DNA from: Streptomyces sp. Q6
Lineage (GTDB): Bacteria; Actinomycetota; Actinomycetes; Streptomycetales; Streptomycetaceae
Direction: 5' to 3'
Length of the DNA: 64,000 nucleotides
NCBI RefSeq assembly: GCF_036967205.1
Contig: NZ_CP146023.1
Coordinates: 124,001-188,000 of the forward strand
Shown here: one piece after another, positions 34,067-43,100 of the stretch
How the letters are laid out: every line of letters begins with the position of its first letter
How positions within the stretch are numbered: the first letter of the stretch is position 1
Position numbers and translations under genes: made by a program
The notes under the pieces: generated by a model
What the model was told of the DNA's origin: nothing
Databases searched by the model: none
The model's input: only the letters and a program-made list of their open reading frames with translations

Positions 34067-34630
34067 GTGAATCTTGACCATGTCTTCGTCTGCGGGCACC
34101 CGGCTCTCGACTTCGCGGCCACCCTGCGGGCCCGGCGGTCGACCCGGTTCGAGATGTTCGTGACGCCGGAGCGGCTGAACGCCTGGTACCTGGAGTCCGG
34201 CCTGGTGGACACGATCGCCGAGGGCCAGGAAGACGACGTACGGGAGGCCACGGCCGTACGCGAGGCCATCTACCGGCTCGTGACCGACCGCCGCCTGGGC
34301 GAGGAGTTCGACCCGGAGGCGCTCGACACGGTCAACGCCGCCGCGCGCAAGACTCCTGTCACGCCTCAGCTCACCGCGACCGGGCGGCTCATCGACGCCA
34401 CCCCCGAGCAGGCGCTGGCGACACTCGCCCGGCAGGCGGTGGAGCTGCTGAGCGGCCCGGACGTGCCGTTGATAAAGGAGTGCGGGAACCCCGAGTGCAC
34501 CCGCGTCTACATCGACCGCTCCCGAGGCATGCGGCGCCAGTGGTGCGGCATGGAGTCCTGCGGCAACAAGATCAAGGCTGCCGCGTACCGGGCCCGCAAG
34601 AAGTCCGCGCCCGCCGCGGCCGCGCGCTGA
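34067..34630 (+). CDS. CGNR zinc-finger transcriptional regulator, paralogue 2
   Basis: 187 residues: ABATE domain (FVCGHPALDFAATLRARRST to about residue 130) and the finger CGNPECTRVYIDRSRGMRR, WCGMESCGNKIKAAAYRARK. The fourth residue of the CGNR tetrad is Lys here (CGNK). The start is set at GTG 34067, where the homology begins; the longer open frame crosses the regulatory repeat. There is no ribosome site because the repeat abuts the start, consistent with leaderless translation. It resembles the regulator at 9308-9847. Confidence 0.87.
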   Translation: MNLDHVFVCGHPALDFAATLRARRSTRFEMFVTPERLNAWYLESGLVDTIAEGQEDDVREATAVREAIYRLVTDRRLGEEFDPEALDTVNAAARKTPVTPQLTATGRLIDATPEQALATLARQAVELLSGPDVPLIKECGNPECTRVYIDRSRGMRRQWCGMESCGNKIKAAAYRARKKSAPAAAAR

Positions 34631-34841
34631 GCCCCTGCCCGGTCGCCGGGGCCGGCCGGCCGCACGATCCCTGAGAGGCCTGCGGAACCGGTCCATCAGC
34701 GCCGCCCGGATTCCTTGCGGAGCTTCCGGATATTCCCCTGAGCGCCTGTCGGTGAGCGCGCCGGTGGTCCAAGGGGAGACTCGGACCACCGGTGAGGTTC
34801 ACCACCACAGGGGCGGCACATCGCCCGGCCGGCGACACACC

Positions 34842-35417
34842 TCAGAGATACATGGCCAGGTGGCTGCGGAAGCCGAAGGTGTCGCCCGAGCTGAGGATGG
34901 TCACGATCTCCTCGCAGAAGCGCCGGTACTCCCGCTCGCGGCCGGCCGGCAGGGTCACACAACCGGCGGCATCCTGGGACACCTTCAGCAGCAGGGCGTT
35001 CAGCAGGTCCGGCGGGGCCGGGAGCAGCAGCACCTCCATGACCCGGCGGAAGATCTCGGCGAACCCCTCCTCCCGGTAGGCGCTGCCTGCCCCGGCGAAC
35101 AGGTCGAGACCGGCCGTCAGGTGTCCGAGGTCAACCGGGGCCACGTCGATCGGGTAGAGGCTCGTCAGCTGGTCGCCACCCGCGCCGTACAGGGTGTATC
35201 GGGGCGGACCGGCGGGTGTGTCCTCGGTGTGCCAGCGCGCCCACAGCGGCAGTTTGAGCAGGACCTGCACCCAGCTGTCGTAGGCGTCCGCGACGACCCG
35301 TTCGTCGTCCGAGGCCGCGCCCGAGCGATGCAGGCCGTAGAGGTGGCGCAGCAGCGGCTCCTCCAGGCTCTGGAACTTCGCGTAGAACACGGGGTCGTCG
35401 GGGACCAGAACGTACAA
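34842..35417 (-). CDS. Protein of unknown function (191 aa)
   Basis: A soluble, mostly helical protein: FYAKFQSLEEPLLRHLYGLH, DAYDSWVQVLLKLPLWARWH, FAEIFRRVMEVLLLPAPPD, CEEIVTILSSGDTFGFRSH. I do not recognise the family. The start is TTG 35417, chosen because AGGAGG lies 6 nt upstream. It is divergent from the SARP-type regulator, with two copies of the 21-bp inverted repeat in between. Its regulation may therefore belong to the CGNR-linked set. Confidence 0.75.
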   Translation of the reverse strand: MYVLVPDDPVFYAKFQSLEEPLLRHLYGLHRSGAASDDERVVADAYDSWVQVLLKLPLWARWHTEDTPAGPPRYTLYGAGGDQLTSLYPIDVAPVDLGHLTAGLDLFAGAGSAYREEGFAEIFRRVMEVLLLPAPPDLLNALLLKVSQDAAGCVTLPAGREREYRRFCEEIVTILSSGDTFGFRSHLAMYL

Positions 35418-35486
35418 GGAGCACCTCCTGTGAATTCAACGCAGTGAGCCTCTGCGAGGTTCACAGGTTTCGCCCACCTCCACCCA

Positions 35487-35507
35487 GCAACCGCCTTGAC
35501 AGGTGAC
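35487..35507. promoter_or_regulatory. Dispersed 21-bp inverted repeat, copy 7
   Basis: On the minus strand the arms are GTCACC and GGTTGC around TGTCAAGGC. The plus strand contains TTGACA, with GAATAT 17 bp later, a possible promoter toward the SARP gene. Confidence 0.6.
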
Positions 35508-35525
35508 GTATCGCGCGAGAATATC

Positions 35526-35546
35526 GTTACCAGTTGAAACGGTTAC
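35526..35546. promoter_or_regulatory. Dispersed 21-bp inverted repeat, copy 8
   Basis: Arms GTTACC and GGTTAC around AGTTGAAAC. Its centre is 39 bp from copy 7. The rest of 35418-35788 holds CACACATGTCACGG near 35640 and no gene. Confidence 0.55.
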
Positions 35547-35788
35547 CCTCTCGCGGGGTGCTCAGTCGCATGACCGACCCACCGAGCGACACGCGCTGCC
35601 AAACTCGACACATCACACCGCCGCGACGCCTCCGGCCGCACACACATGTCACGGAACGCGGCTACACTTCGCGGTCTTGGCCACACGCCCCGCCCGCGGA
35701 GAGGGCGTGAGACCCCCGCCGACGTGGTGACCACGGACCCGATGGCCGACCAGCAGACCACTGGAGAAACAGCGAGGCCAGCCGCGAG

Positions 35789-37912
35789 ATGGATGCGACA
35801 GTGCACTATTCAGTCCTCGGCACCGTACGGGCGACACGCGGGGACACCGAGATCCACGTGGGCCCCCCGAAACGACTGGCCCTGCTCGCCCTGCTGCTGC
35901 TCCGCGCCCCCGGGCCGCTCACCCTGGGCGAAGCCGTGGACATCCTGTGGGACGACGACCCGCCGCCCAGCGCCGTCAACGTGGTGCACCGGCACATCGG
36001 CGCCCTGCGCAGAACGCTCGAACCCGAACTGCGCAGCCGCAGCAACGCCGAACACCTCGTCCGTGCCGCCGACGGCTACCGGCTCCTGGTCGACACCTCC
36101 AGCTCGGATCTGCTGCGCTTCCGCGACCTGCGCACCAAGGCGCAGCTCGCGCTCCGCGACGGCGCTCCCGCCGAAGCCGCGCAGGACTTCGTCGAGGCCC
36201 TTCGGCTGTGGCGCGGCCCCGTCGTCGCGGCGGGCACCTCGGTGGCCCGACACCCGGTCTTCACCTCCGTCGGTCACGAATTCGTCGCCACGGTGAAGGA
36301 AGCCGCCGACGCCGTCCTGACCGCGGCGCCCGCGCTGACCGAGGAAGCCCTCACCGTGCTGCGCATCGCCCTGGATAACCACCCCTTCGACGAGGCCCTC
36401 CACACCCGGGTGATAGCAGCCCTGGCCGCCACCGGCCGACAGGCCGAAGCCCTACGGCAGTTCGAGGCCATCCGCGACGCACTCGCCGAGGAACTGGGCG
36501 TCGAGCCCGGCGCCGAACTGCGTGCCGCCCAGCAGCACTTGCTCCAGCGCCGGGCCTCGCGGCTGCCGGACACCCCCGCGTCCCCGCCCGCGCAAGCCGG
36601 GCGACCCTCCCAACTCCCCGCAGACTGCACCTCCTTCGCCGGCCGGCGCGAGCCCTTGAGCCAGTGTCTGGAGTTACTGCCGATCGAGGGCGAGAGCCGC
36701 CCGCCCACGATGACCGCGGCCATCTGCGGCATGGCGGGGGTCGGCAAAACGACGCTGGCCGTGCACTGGGCCCACCGGGTCGCCGACCACTTCCCCGACG
36801 GGCAGATCCACATCGATCTCCAGGGCCACCACCCCTCCCGGCCCCCGCTCGACCCCGCCGAGGCCATCAGCGAGATCCTCGGCGCGCTGGGCGTCGAGCA
36901 CGACCGCGCCCACACCGGCGTCGCCGCACTCGCCGCCCTCTACCGAAGTGCCCTCAGCGGACGCCGACTGCTCCTCGTCCTGGACGACGCGGAGAACTGT
37001 GAACAGGTACGCCCCCTGCTCCCCGCCACACCTGGGTGTGTCGCCGTCGTCACGAGTCGGCGGCGGCTGGAGGGCCTGGCGGTGACGGACGACGCCCGCA
37101 TCATCACACTGCAGCCCATGACTCGCGCGGAGGGTTTGGAACTCCTCGACCGGCGCCTGGGCACCGACCGGATCCGGGCCGAGCACACCACCGCAGAGGA
37201 GATCGTCGAACTGTGCGGCGGACTGCCGCTGGCCCTGGCCGTCACCGGCGCACAGGCCCTGGCACAGTCGAGGTTTCCGCTGGTGTCGCTCGCGGCCAGG
37301 CTGCAGGACGCCGACGACTGCCTGGACACCCTGTCCTGCCACGACGAGCGCACCGACATCCGCGCCTCGTTCCACCGCTCCTACGAGGCACTGAGCAGCA
37401 GCGCCGCGCGGCTGTTCCGGCTGCTGAGCCTGCATCCCGCGCGGGACATCGCCCTGCCGGCCGCCGCCGGCCTCGCCGGCACTGAGCCGCGCAGAACCCG
37501 GCAGGACGTGGCGGAGCTGATGGATCATCACCTGCTGGCCGAACTGACCGCGGGGCGCTACACCTGCCACGAACTGCTCCGTACCCACGCCAGAGAACTC
37601 AGCGCGGTCCTCGACTCCCCCACCGTACGCTCCGAGGCCCTGGCCAGGATGTTCGAGTACTACCTGTACAGCGCCGACGCCGCCACGGCACATCTCGCGC
37701 CGCATCGCGGCCCAGTACTCCTGCCGCCCCCGCGTCCCGGCGTCCGTCCTCAGCGGTTCAACGGACGCGCGGACGCCGCCGAGTGGATCGTGGCCGAGCA
37801 GTATTTGCTGCCGGAACTCGTCCGCTCCATCGAGAACCGCCCGCAGGACGAGGCCCTCCACCGCAGACTGACCTCGGCTCTGAAGATGTGCTTCGAGCCC
37901 GACAACTCCTAG
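35789..37912 (+). CDS. SARP/AfsR-type transcriptional regulator with NB-ARC ATPase
   Basis: 707 residues. Residues 1-95 form an OmpR-like winged helix (VHYSVLGTVRATRGDTEI, RHIGALRRTLEPEL); residues 100-260 form the bacterial transcriptional activator domain (ALDNHPFDEALHTRVIAALA, EELGVEPGAELRAAQQHLL). The NB-ARC ATPase starts near residue 280 with P-loop CGMAGVGKTTLAVHWAHR, then LLLVLDDAENCEQVRPLLP and CGGLPLALAVTGA. No TPR repeats follow, unlike full AfsR. Such proteins usually switch on antibiotic clusters or respond to stress. No biosynthetic cluster is adjacent. Confidence 0.88.
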   Translation: MDATVHYSVLGTVRATRGDTEIHVGPPKRLALLALLLLRAPGPLTLGEAVDILWDDDPPPSAVNVVHRHIGALRRTLEPELRSRSNAEHLVRAADGYRLLVDTSSSDLLRFRDLRTKAQLALRDGAPAEAAQDFVEALRLWRGPVVAAGTSVARHPVFTSVGHEFVATVKEAADAVLTAAPALTEEALTVLRIALDNHPFDEALHTRVIAALAATGRQAEALRQFEAIRDALAEELGVEPGAELRAAQQHLLQRRASRLPDTPASPPAQAGRPSQLPADCTSFAGRREPLSQCLELLPIEGESRPPTMTAAICGMAGVGKTTLAVHWAHRVADHFPDGQIHIDLQGHHPSRPPLDPAEAISEILGALGVEHDRAHTGVAALAALYRSALSGRRLLLVLDDAENCEQVRPLLPATPGCVAVVTSRRRLEGLAVTDDARIITLQPMTRAEGLELLDRRLGTDRIRAEHTTAEEIVELCGGLPLALAVTGAQALAQSRFPLVSLAARLQDADDCLDTLSCHDERTDIRASFHRSYEALSSSAARLFRLLSLHPARDIALPAAAGLAGTEPRRTRQDVAELMDHHLLAELTAGRYTCHELLRTHARELSAVLDSPTVRSEALARMFEYYLYSADAATAHLAPHRGPVLLPPPRPGVRPQRFNGRADAAEWIVAEQYLLPELVRSIENRPQDEALHRRLTSALKMCFEPDNS

Positions 37913-38059
37913 CCGCCCTCGGCCAGGGCCTGTCCGTGAAGTGCCGGTGAGTTCTCTCGGCGTGCCAAGCACAAGGCCTTGTACAGGACGCACTTGACGT
38001 TGCGCCCGGTGCGGCGAGGGCGCCTGCCTGGCGTCGCAGCAGGGACTTTGCGGACACGA

Positions 38060-38578
38060 CTAGGCGGCCTCCGGCCGCACCGTCCCCCGCAGCTTGCGCA
38101 GGGCGTTGTGGTGACGGCTCTTGACCGTGCCGGCCGGGACTCCGAGGATGCCGGCCGTCTCCTGGATGCTGCGGTCGCACAGGTAGATGTGCACCAGCAC
38201 CGCGCGGTGCTCGGCGGACAGCCGCTGGAGCAGCGGCCTGGCCACCATGACGTCGTGCACCGCCGCGGTGGCGTCGGTGCGGGACACGGGGTCGTTGTAG
38301 GTGACCCCGACGACCTCTCGGCGCGCGTGGGGCTTGCGCACCCAGTCGATGACAAGGTGCCGGGTCACGGTGAAGAGCCAGCCACGGACCGACCCGTCCA
38401 TCCCGAGCAGACGGTCGATGTTGCGCCAGGCCCGGATGATTGCCTCCTGGGCGATGTCCTCGGCCAGTCCGTGGTCTCCGAGCATCTTCTCGGCGTACGA
38501 GACAAGGCTTTCCCGGTGTTCCCTCATGATCGTGCCGAGCAGTTCGGACCGGGATGGAGCCGTGGGGGGCGTAGCCAT
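38060..38578 (-). CDS. ECF-family RNA polymerase sigma factor
   Basis: 172 residues. Region 2: YAEKMLGDHGLAEDIAQEAI then RAWRNIDRLLGMDGSVRGWL and VTRHLVIDWVRK. Region 4: LPLLQRLSAEHRAVLVHIYL and QETAGILGVPAGTVKSRHHN. No anti-sigma gene is adjacent. The ECF subgroup cannot be fixed. Upstream (38587-38601) is the dyad GAACCGCCTCGGTTC, and GACATGTGTC lies at 38659. Confidence 0.9.
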   Translation of the reverse strand: MATPPTAPSRSELLGTIMREHRESLVSYAEKMLGDHGLAEDIAQEAIIRAWRNIDRLLGMDGSVRGWLFTVTRHLVIDWVRKPHARREVVGVTYNDPVSRTDATAAVHDVMVARPLLQRLSAEHRAVLVHIYLCDRSIQETAGILGVPAGTVKSRHHNALRKLRGTVRPEAA

Positions 38579-38947
38579 GGTGTTCTGAACCGCCTCGGTT
38601 CTCTGTGGTGCGGCGACCGGAGGCTGGATTTAACCTCCGCAGTCGCACTGTAGGCAGCGACATGTGTCAGAAGAATGCTGTGTTTGTGCCGTCCAGCTGC
38701 CGCACCCGCGCCCAATGAACACGTATGCCTGACCGGCCCCGCCAGAAAGCCTCATTCATCAGGGCTTTTGTCATCCCGGCCGCCGAGTCACCGCCCTTAC
38801 GGATTCCTGACAATCGACGCACATGAGGTGTATATCACGCGCAGTCGCGCCGCCTTGACCGCAGCGCAACGTATGCATCAGCCCGCCGCGCGGGACACAT
38901 GTGTGAGACTGCCGGACCGAGAGAGTCACCTGAAAGGTGTGAACGCC
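38579..38947. other. Divergent promoter region between ECF sigma and secreted cupin genes
   Basis: No gene. It contains GAACCGCCTCGGTTC at 38587-38601, GACATGTGTC at 38659-38668 and the perfect palindrome ACACATGTGT at 38895-38904. Confidence 0.5.
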
Positions 38948-39385
38948 ATGCGTGAGAACCTGCTGCGGCTGGGCGTGACCCTGGCCGCCGCCGTCGGCCT
39001 GTCCCTGGGCGCGGGCACCGCGTTCGCCACCCCGGCCGGACCGGGTGTGAGCGGAAAGATCATCTCCCAGACCACCATCGGAGGCACGGACTACATCCTG
39101 CGCCAGATCACCATCCCCGCGGGCCAGAGCACGGGCTGGCACTACCACGACGGAACCCTCTACGGCTTCGCCCAGCACGGCACGCTCAGCCACTTCGACT
39201 CCGACTGCCGGGCCGACGGTGCCTACAAGGCTGGCAAGTCCCTGACCGAGCCGTCCGGCGCGGACCACGTGCACATCGGCCGCAACCTCGGCAAGACCGA
39301 CGTCGTCCTCGACGTCCTGTACGTCCTGCCGCACGGCGCTCCGCTGTCGGAGGACGCCCCCAACCCGGGCTGCGACTTCCAGTAA
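38948..39385 (+). CDS. Secreted cupin-domain protein
   Basis: 145 residues. A Sec signal peptide (RLGVTLAAAVGLSLGAGTAF, cleavage after AFA) precedes one cupin barrel: QITIPAGQSTGWHYHDGTLYG with the His pair of metal-binding motif 1, and DHVHIGRNLGKTDVVLDVLY for motif 2. No reaction can be assigned. ATG 38948 has AAAGG about 10 nt upstream; a GTG at 38939 is possible. The perfect palindrome ACACATGTGT lies 44 bp upstream. Confidence 0.82.
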   Translation: MRENLLRLGVTLAAAVGLSLGAGTAFATPAGPGVSGKIISQTTIGGTDYILRQITIPAGQSTGWHYHDGTLYGFAQHGTLSHFDSDCRADGAYKAGKSLTEPSGADHVHIGRNLGKTDVVLDVLYVLPHGAPLSEDAPNPGCDFQ

Positions 39386-39465
39386 CCCGCCACTGCGCAC
39401 GCACTAGCCCGCCGCGGCATCCGGCCGGGGCGGGCCCGTCGCACACCGGGCCGTGACAGCAGGTC

Positions 39466-39932
39466 TCAGCCCTTCGCGGGTGACCAGGAGCGGAACACCG
39501 CGGCCTGCCCATGGAGGCTCCCGTCGGCGTCCATCAGGTCCCACATCGTCACGTCCTCTATCCAGAAGGGCCGGCCGGTCCTGCCGACTCGTATCCCCCG
39601 GTAGCCGGTGGCGTAGTGATCCACCGTCACGGCGCGCACGAAGGCGTCCCGGTCCTCCTGGGCGTCGGGCCGCGCCGACAGCCGCGACGGCAGGCCGACG
39701 AACTCGTCCCAGGAGTAGCCGAAGCAGCGCTGCGCCGTGCCGTTGGCGTAGACGAAGCGCGGGTCGGCGGACGTGTCGTGCGCCAGCAGCCCGAACGGGG
39801 CCCGCTCGTACAACCAGCGCGCGGCGTCCTGCCCGGTCCCCCACGCGGCAGGGCACAGCGGCCGCCCACCAGGCGCAGATGGCTGGAGAGCAGCAGTTCG
39901 GCGAAGTCGCCATCAAGGGGTGTCGTTGTCAT
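39466..39932 (-). pseudogene. MEKHLA/PAS-domain protein with a frameshift
   Basis: From ATG 39932 the frame gives MTTTPLDGDFAELLLSSHLR-LVGGR. After a one-base loss near 39858-39866 the homology continues in another frame: LCPAAWGTGQDAARWLYERA, PFGLLAHDTSADPRFVYANG, CFGYSWDEFVGLPSRLSA and RTGRPFWIEDVTMWDLMDAD. This is a MEKHLA domain of about 155 residues. Either a recent pseudogene or a sequencing error; the two halves are otherwise intact. Confidence 0.75.
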
Positions 39933-40115
39933 CACTGTTCACATGCTTCTTTGCCCGGGACGGCTGTGGGTGCTCCGCGAGTTTCTTCTTCGTCAAGAGC
40001 CTTGACAGGAAAGTGTCCGTACCAACAGCCTATGGCAACGTTGTCAGGACGCGTCGGCGTGCCCGACAGAACACACGCCACCGCTCGCTCACACCTTGTG
40101 ATGGGACGATCACAC

Positions 40116-43100
40116 ATGGCCGACCAGCCGGGCCCTTCGCGGCGCAGCGCCCCGCACACCTCCCGACGTGCCGTCGTCGCGGCCGGCTCGACCCTGCTGG
40201 CCGGGTTCGGCCTCGGCACGGTGTTCGCGCCGGCGACCGAGGCCGCCGGCGCGACCGACACGGACTCCGCCTCCGTGCCGGGTGAGATCGCCGCGTACCG
40301 CCCAGTCCGTGCCTCCTCGCAGGCCTACGCGCCCACCCCCGCCGGGTTCGTGGTGGACGCGCTCCCCGTCCAGGGCGTACGCGGAACGGGCTGGCGTGCC
40401 GAGGCGGGCGACCCGCAGTGGATCGAGGTCGACCTCCAGGCGGACTGCCGCGTCGACCGCGTACGGCTGACCTTCGAGGCCGACGCGAGCGACCCGGTCT
40501 TCACCCCGCCTGCCGGCGGAAACCCACGCAAGGACACCACCGGCAAGGAACTGCTCTCCAGCTACGCCCGTGAGTTCGTAGTGGCGACGTCCCGCGACCA
40601 CGCATCCTGGACCAGCGTTCACCGCGACACGGCCGGCACCGGCGGCGTGGTGGACATCCCGCTGCCGAAGCCCGCGACGGCCCGCTGGGTCCGTCTGACG
40701 GTCCGCCTGCGCTCCGGCCCCCACCCCCTGGGCCTGAACGGCTTCGAGGTCTACGGCACCGCGCCCGCCCACCGCCCGACGGCCACCGGCTGGACGGACT
40801 GGGGCACCCACCACGCCGACACGCCGCCCCTGGCAGTGGCCGCCGACGGCACGGTCCCGCTGGAGTCGGGCTGGACGCTCACCCTGGACGACTGGGCGGA
40901 CGGGGATGGTACGACCCTGTCGGCGACCGGCGTCGACACCACCCGCTGGCTGCCCGCGACCGTTCCCGGCACCGTCCTCGCCTCCCTCGTCGACCAGGGC
41001 AGGCTGCCCGACCCCGTCGCCGGCCTGAACAACCTGCGCATCCCCGAGGCCCTGTCCCGCCACTCCTGGTGGTACCGGCGCGCCTTCGACCTGCCCAACG
41101 GCTTGCGCACCGGCCAGGGGCGGCGCATATGGCTGGAGTTCGACGGCGTCAACCACAAGGCCGAGATCTGGCTCAACGGACACACAGTGGGTGAGGTGAC
41201 CTTCCCCTTCGCCCGCTCCGCCCACGACATCACCCAGCTGCTCAGGAAGGACGGCAACGCGCTCGCCGTACGCATCTCCCCGATGCCGTTGCCCGGAAGC
41301 CCCGGCGACAAGGGGCCGGCGGGCGAGGCGTGGGTGGACGCCGGAGCCGACACGATGAACCGCAACTCACCGACGTACCTGGCCTCCTCGGGCTGGGACT
41401 GGATGCCCGCGGTCCGTGACCGCGCGGCCGGCATCTGGAACCACGTACGCCTGAGATCGACCGGCCACATCGTCCTCGGCGATCCGCGCGTCGACACCGT
41501 GCTGCCCGGGCTGCCGGACCTGTCGGTCGCCGAGCTCACCCTGACCGTCCCAGTCCGCAACGCCGACTCCGCCGCCCACGAGGCCACCGTCACCGCCGAG
41601 TTCGGCGACGTCCGCGTCTCGCGCACGGTCACCGTCCCGGCGGGCGATGACATCGATGTCAGCTTCACGCGGGACGCGTTCGCCGCGCTGCGCGTACGCG
41701 ACCCCGGGCTGTGGTGGCCGAACGGCCTGGGCGAGCCCACCCTCCACGACCTCACCCTCACCGCGCGTACCGGCGGCGCCGAGAGCGACCGGCGCACCAC
41801 CCGTTTCGGCATACGGCAGTTCGGCTACGCGTGCGACACCCCGCTGAAGTTCACCCCTTCCTCCGACGCGTACACCCAGACCGTCGTGCTCGGCCCCCAG
41901 CGGGCCCGCCACGTCCGCGTCCGCTGTCTCACCCGGGCCACCGACTGGGGCAGTTCCCTGTGGACCCTGTCGGTGTACGACAGCACCCGCCCCGGCACCG
42001 ACCTCGCCCTGCGCGCTCCGGCCGATGCCTCCAGCACCGACGAGGACGGGCACGCGGCGGCGAACGTCACCGACGGCGACCCGGCCACCCGCTGGTCCTC
42101 CGCCTTCACCGACGACCAGTGGATACGCGTCGACCTCGGCGCGACGCAGACCTTCGACCGGGTCGACCTGGTGTGGGAGCAGGCCTACGCGCGCACCTTC
42201 GTCGTGCAGGTCTCCGAGGACGGCGAGCAGTGGACGGAGGCCGCGTCCATCGACAACACGGCCGTCCCCCTCCCCTTCAACAGCGGCGACGCGAGCCTGC
42301 GCATCACCGACTTCGAGGCCCGTACGGCCCGTTACGTCCGCCTGTCCTGCGGCATCCGCAACACCAGCTGGGGCACCTCGCTGTGGTCCCTCGCCGTCAT
42401 CGACAGCGCCGAGCCCGGCACCGATCTCGCGCTACGCCGCGAGGCCACCGCCTCCAGCGCGGAGGACGGCCATCCGGCCGCGCACGCCACCGACGGCGAC
42501 GCCGGCACCCGCTGGTCGTCCGCCTACGAGGACCACCAGTGGCTCCAGGTCGACCTCGGCACCTCCCGGCGCTTCGACCGGGTCGCGGTCGTCTGGGAGC
42601 AGGCGTACCCGAAGACGTACACCGTGCAGGTCTCCGACGACGGCGACACCTGGACCGATGTCACGACCGTCTCCAACACCCCCGACCCTCTGAAGATCAG
42701 TGTCAACGGCGTACGGGTGCTGGTGCGCGGCGGCAACTGGGGCTGGGACGAGTTGCTGCGCCGGATGCCCGCCGAGCGCATGGACGCGGCGGTGCGCATG
42801 CACCAGGCCATGAACTTCACGATGATCCGCAACTGGGTCGGCAGCAGCAACCGCGAGGAGTTCTACGCCGCCTGCGACGCGCACGGCATCCTCGTGTGGA
42901 ACGACTTCCCCAACGCCTGGGCCATGGACCCGCCGGACCACGAAGCGTTCCTCGCCACGGCCCGCGACACCGTCCTGCGCTATCGCAGCCACCCGAGCAT
43001 CGCGGTGTGGTGCGGCGCCAACGAGGGCAACCCGCCCGCCGCGGTCGACGAGGGCATGCGCGAGGCCGTCGAGAGCCAGGCGCCGGGCCTGCTCTACCAG

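Noticed and set aside
39453-40115. N-terminal extension of the GH2 gene by about 220 residues
   Set aside because: The region is antisense to the MEKHLA gene, is Arg/Pro/Ser-rich, and the Tat signal starts at 40116.
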